5,123 bases of DNA from Gammaproteobacteria bacterium (GTDB lineage Bacteria; Pseudomonadota; Gammaproteobacteria; Burkholderiales; Burkholderiaceae_C): contig JAHIQV010000190.1 in NCBI GenBank assembly GCA_018903185.1, positions 1 through 5,123 on the forward strand, given 5' to 3'. The translations under genes and the position numbers were made by a program. Position 1 is the stretch's first letter; every line of letters begins with the position of its first letter. Shown here in pieces: positions 4,084 to 5,123 of the stretch. Under the pieces are notes generated by a model, which saw only the letters and a program-made list of their open reading frames with translations, made no database searches and was not told the origin of the DNA.

Positions 4084-5123
4084 TTACAACCCGGCAATCA
4101 CCGCGCGGACCTCGTCCACGCCCAGCACCTCGGACAGCACCTGCGGCGCCTGTCCGTTCTTGTGAATCGCATACACCGGCACGCCGTTGCGGCCCAGGCT
4201 GGCCAGCGCGGCGGTGACGGCGGGGTCGCGTCGGGTCCAGTCGGCGCGCAGCAGGGCCACGTTTTTGGCGGCGATGTCGCCCAGCACATCGGCGTTGGCG
4301 AGCGTGGTGCGCTTGTTGTACTGGCAGGTCACGCACCAGGCGGCGGTGAAGTCGATGAACACCGGGCGGCCCTCGGCCAGCAGGGCGGCCTGGCGCTCGG
4401 GGCTCCAGGGCTGCCAGCTCACGCCCTGCACGGCGGTGGCGACTTCGGCGCCGGGGCTGGCGTCCTGCATCCGCGTCACGTTGGGGCCAACCGCCCAGCC
4501 CAGCCACAGCAGACCGGCGAGCGAGAAACCGGCCAGCACGGTGCGGCTCTTGCCACGCAGGCCGAGCGCCCACACCAGCAGCGCCAGCACCACCAGCAGC
4601 ATCAGCAGGGCCGCAGCGCCGTCGATACCGCTCTGCTGGCCCAGCACCCAGAGCAGCCAGACCACGGTGGCGAACATGGGGAAGGCCATGCCACGGCGGA
4701 AGGTGTCCATCCAGGCGCCGGGGCGCGGCAGGGCGCGTGCCACGGCTGGCCACCAGCTGGCCACCAGATAGGGCAACGCCATGCCCAGACCGAGCATGCC
4801 GAACACAGCCAGCGCCTGCACCGTGGGCAGGGCGATGGCCAGGCCCAGCGAGGCGCCCATGAACGGCGCGGTGCAGGGCGAGGCGATGGCGGTGGCGAGC
4901 ACGCCGGTCAGGAAGGCATCGGCTGTGGGGTTTTTGGCCTGCAGGCTGGCCAGGCCGCTGGGCAGCACGCTGCCGAATTCGAACAGGCCGGCGAGGTTCA
5001 GGCCGATCAGGGTGAACAGCACGGCCAGCGCAGCCACCACGCCCGGGCTTTGCAGCTGGAAGCCCCAGCCCAGCTGCTCGCCGGCGGCGCGCAGGCCCAG
5101 CAGCAGACCGCCGAGCGCCAGGA
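4084..5123 (-). CDS. dsbD: DsbD, thiol:disulfide interchange protein (C-terminal part, 5' end outside window)
   Basis: DsbD carries electrons from cytoplasmic thioredoxin across the inner membrane to periplasmic thiol proteins. The visible 345 codons cover the later transmembrane segments and the whole C-terminal thioredoxin domain. Hydrophobic segments include VVAALAVLFTLIGLNLAGLF, the stretch with ASPCTAPFMG (cysteine codon 4873-4875, equivalent to the second redox cysteine of the transmembrane domain), VQALAVFGMLGLGMALPYLV, FPMFATVVWLLWVLG, AALLMLLVVLALLVWALGL and TVLAGFSLAGLLWLGWAVG. The periplasmic domain then shows FIDFTAAWCVTCQYNK with the CVTC active site (4324-4335) and a GVPVYAI cis-proline strand. 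The reading frame continues past 5123, so the N-terminal periplasmic domain and first transmembrane cysteine are not seen and no start is assigned. The downstream redoxin on the same strand is a plausible client. The family is secure; an ScsB-like relative cannot be fully excluded without the N-terminus. Confidence 0.93.
   Translation of the reverse strand, partial: LALGGLLLGLRAAGEQLGWGFQLQSPGVVAALAVLFTLIGLNLAGLFEFGSVLPSGLASLQAKNPTADAFLTGVLATAIASPCTAPFMGASLGLAIALPTVQALAVFGMLGLGMALPYLVASWWPAVARALPRPGAWMDTFRRGMAFPMFATVVWLLWVLGQQSGIDGAAALLMLLVVLALLVWALGLRGKSRTVLAGFSLAGLLWLGWAVGPNVTRMQDASPGAEVATAVQGVSWQPWSPERQAALLAEGRPVFIDFTAAWCVTCQYNKRTTLANADVLGDIAAKNVALLRADWTRRDPAVTAALASLGRNGVPVYAIHKNGQAPQVLSEVLGVDEVRAVIAGL

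Noticed and set aside
3977..4753. Alternative minus-strand frame over dsbD (258 codons)
   Set aside because: Arg/Ala/Gly/Pro-rich shadow; the other frame carries membrane segments and the CVTC site.

Overview
The window is GC-rich chromosomal DNA from a betaproteobacterium, most likely a member of the Comamonadaceae (Hydrogenophaga/Acidovorax-like). I infer this from the close textual resemblance of the HemE, PriA and DsbD proteins to that family as I know it; no search was run. All four supported genes lie on the minus strand. In transcription order they are dsbD (5' part outside the window), a Tat-exported AhpC/TSA-type redoxin, hemE, and priA (3' part outside the window). They are not one tight operon: gaps of about 135, 560 and 400 bp separate them.

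Region 1-1254 is the N-terminal 418 codons of priA, the primosome restart helicase. It carries an in-frame, low-complexity insertion of about 38 codons encoded by a REP-like palindrome, between helicase motif II (DEEH) and the GSATPS motif. Region 1654-2748 is a complete hemE. Region 3313-3948 is the complete redoxin gene, and 4084-5123 is the C-terminal half of dsbD. DsbD could supply reductant to the exported redoxin, so these two form a plausible periplasmic thiol-redox pair.

The most interesting content is non-coding. The gap upstream of priA (1255-1653) and the gap upstream of hemE (2749-3312) each hold a copy of the same element of about 284 bp, in the same orientation and in exact register (offset 1697 bp along essentially the whole length). 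The 160-bp core is about 78% identical by hand count. Each copy contains two conserved DnaA-box-consensus 9-mers (TGTGGATAA and TGTGCATAA, 187 bp apart start to start). The core is bounded by inverted matches to the IHF consensus WATCAANNNNTTR, with a further IHF-like match and a conserved hairpin inside. This looks like a dispersed DnaA/IHF regulatory or titration element, or a MITE-like repeat carrying such sites.

A GC-rich palindromic repeat fills most of the short dsbD-redoxin gap. No tRNA, rRNA, CRISPR array, transposase or phage gene is visible.
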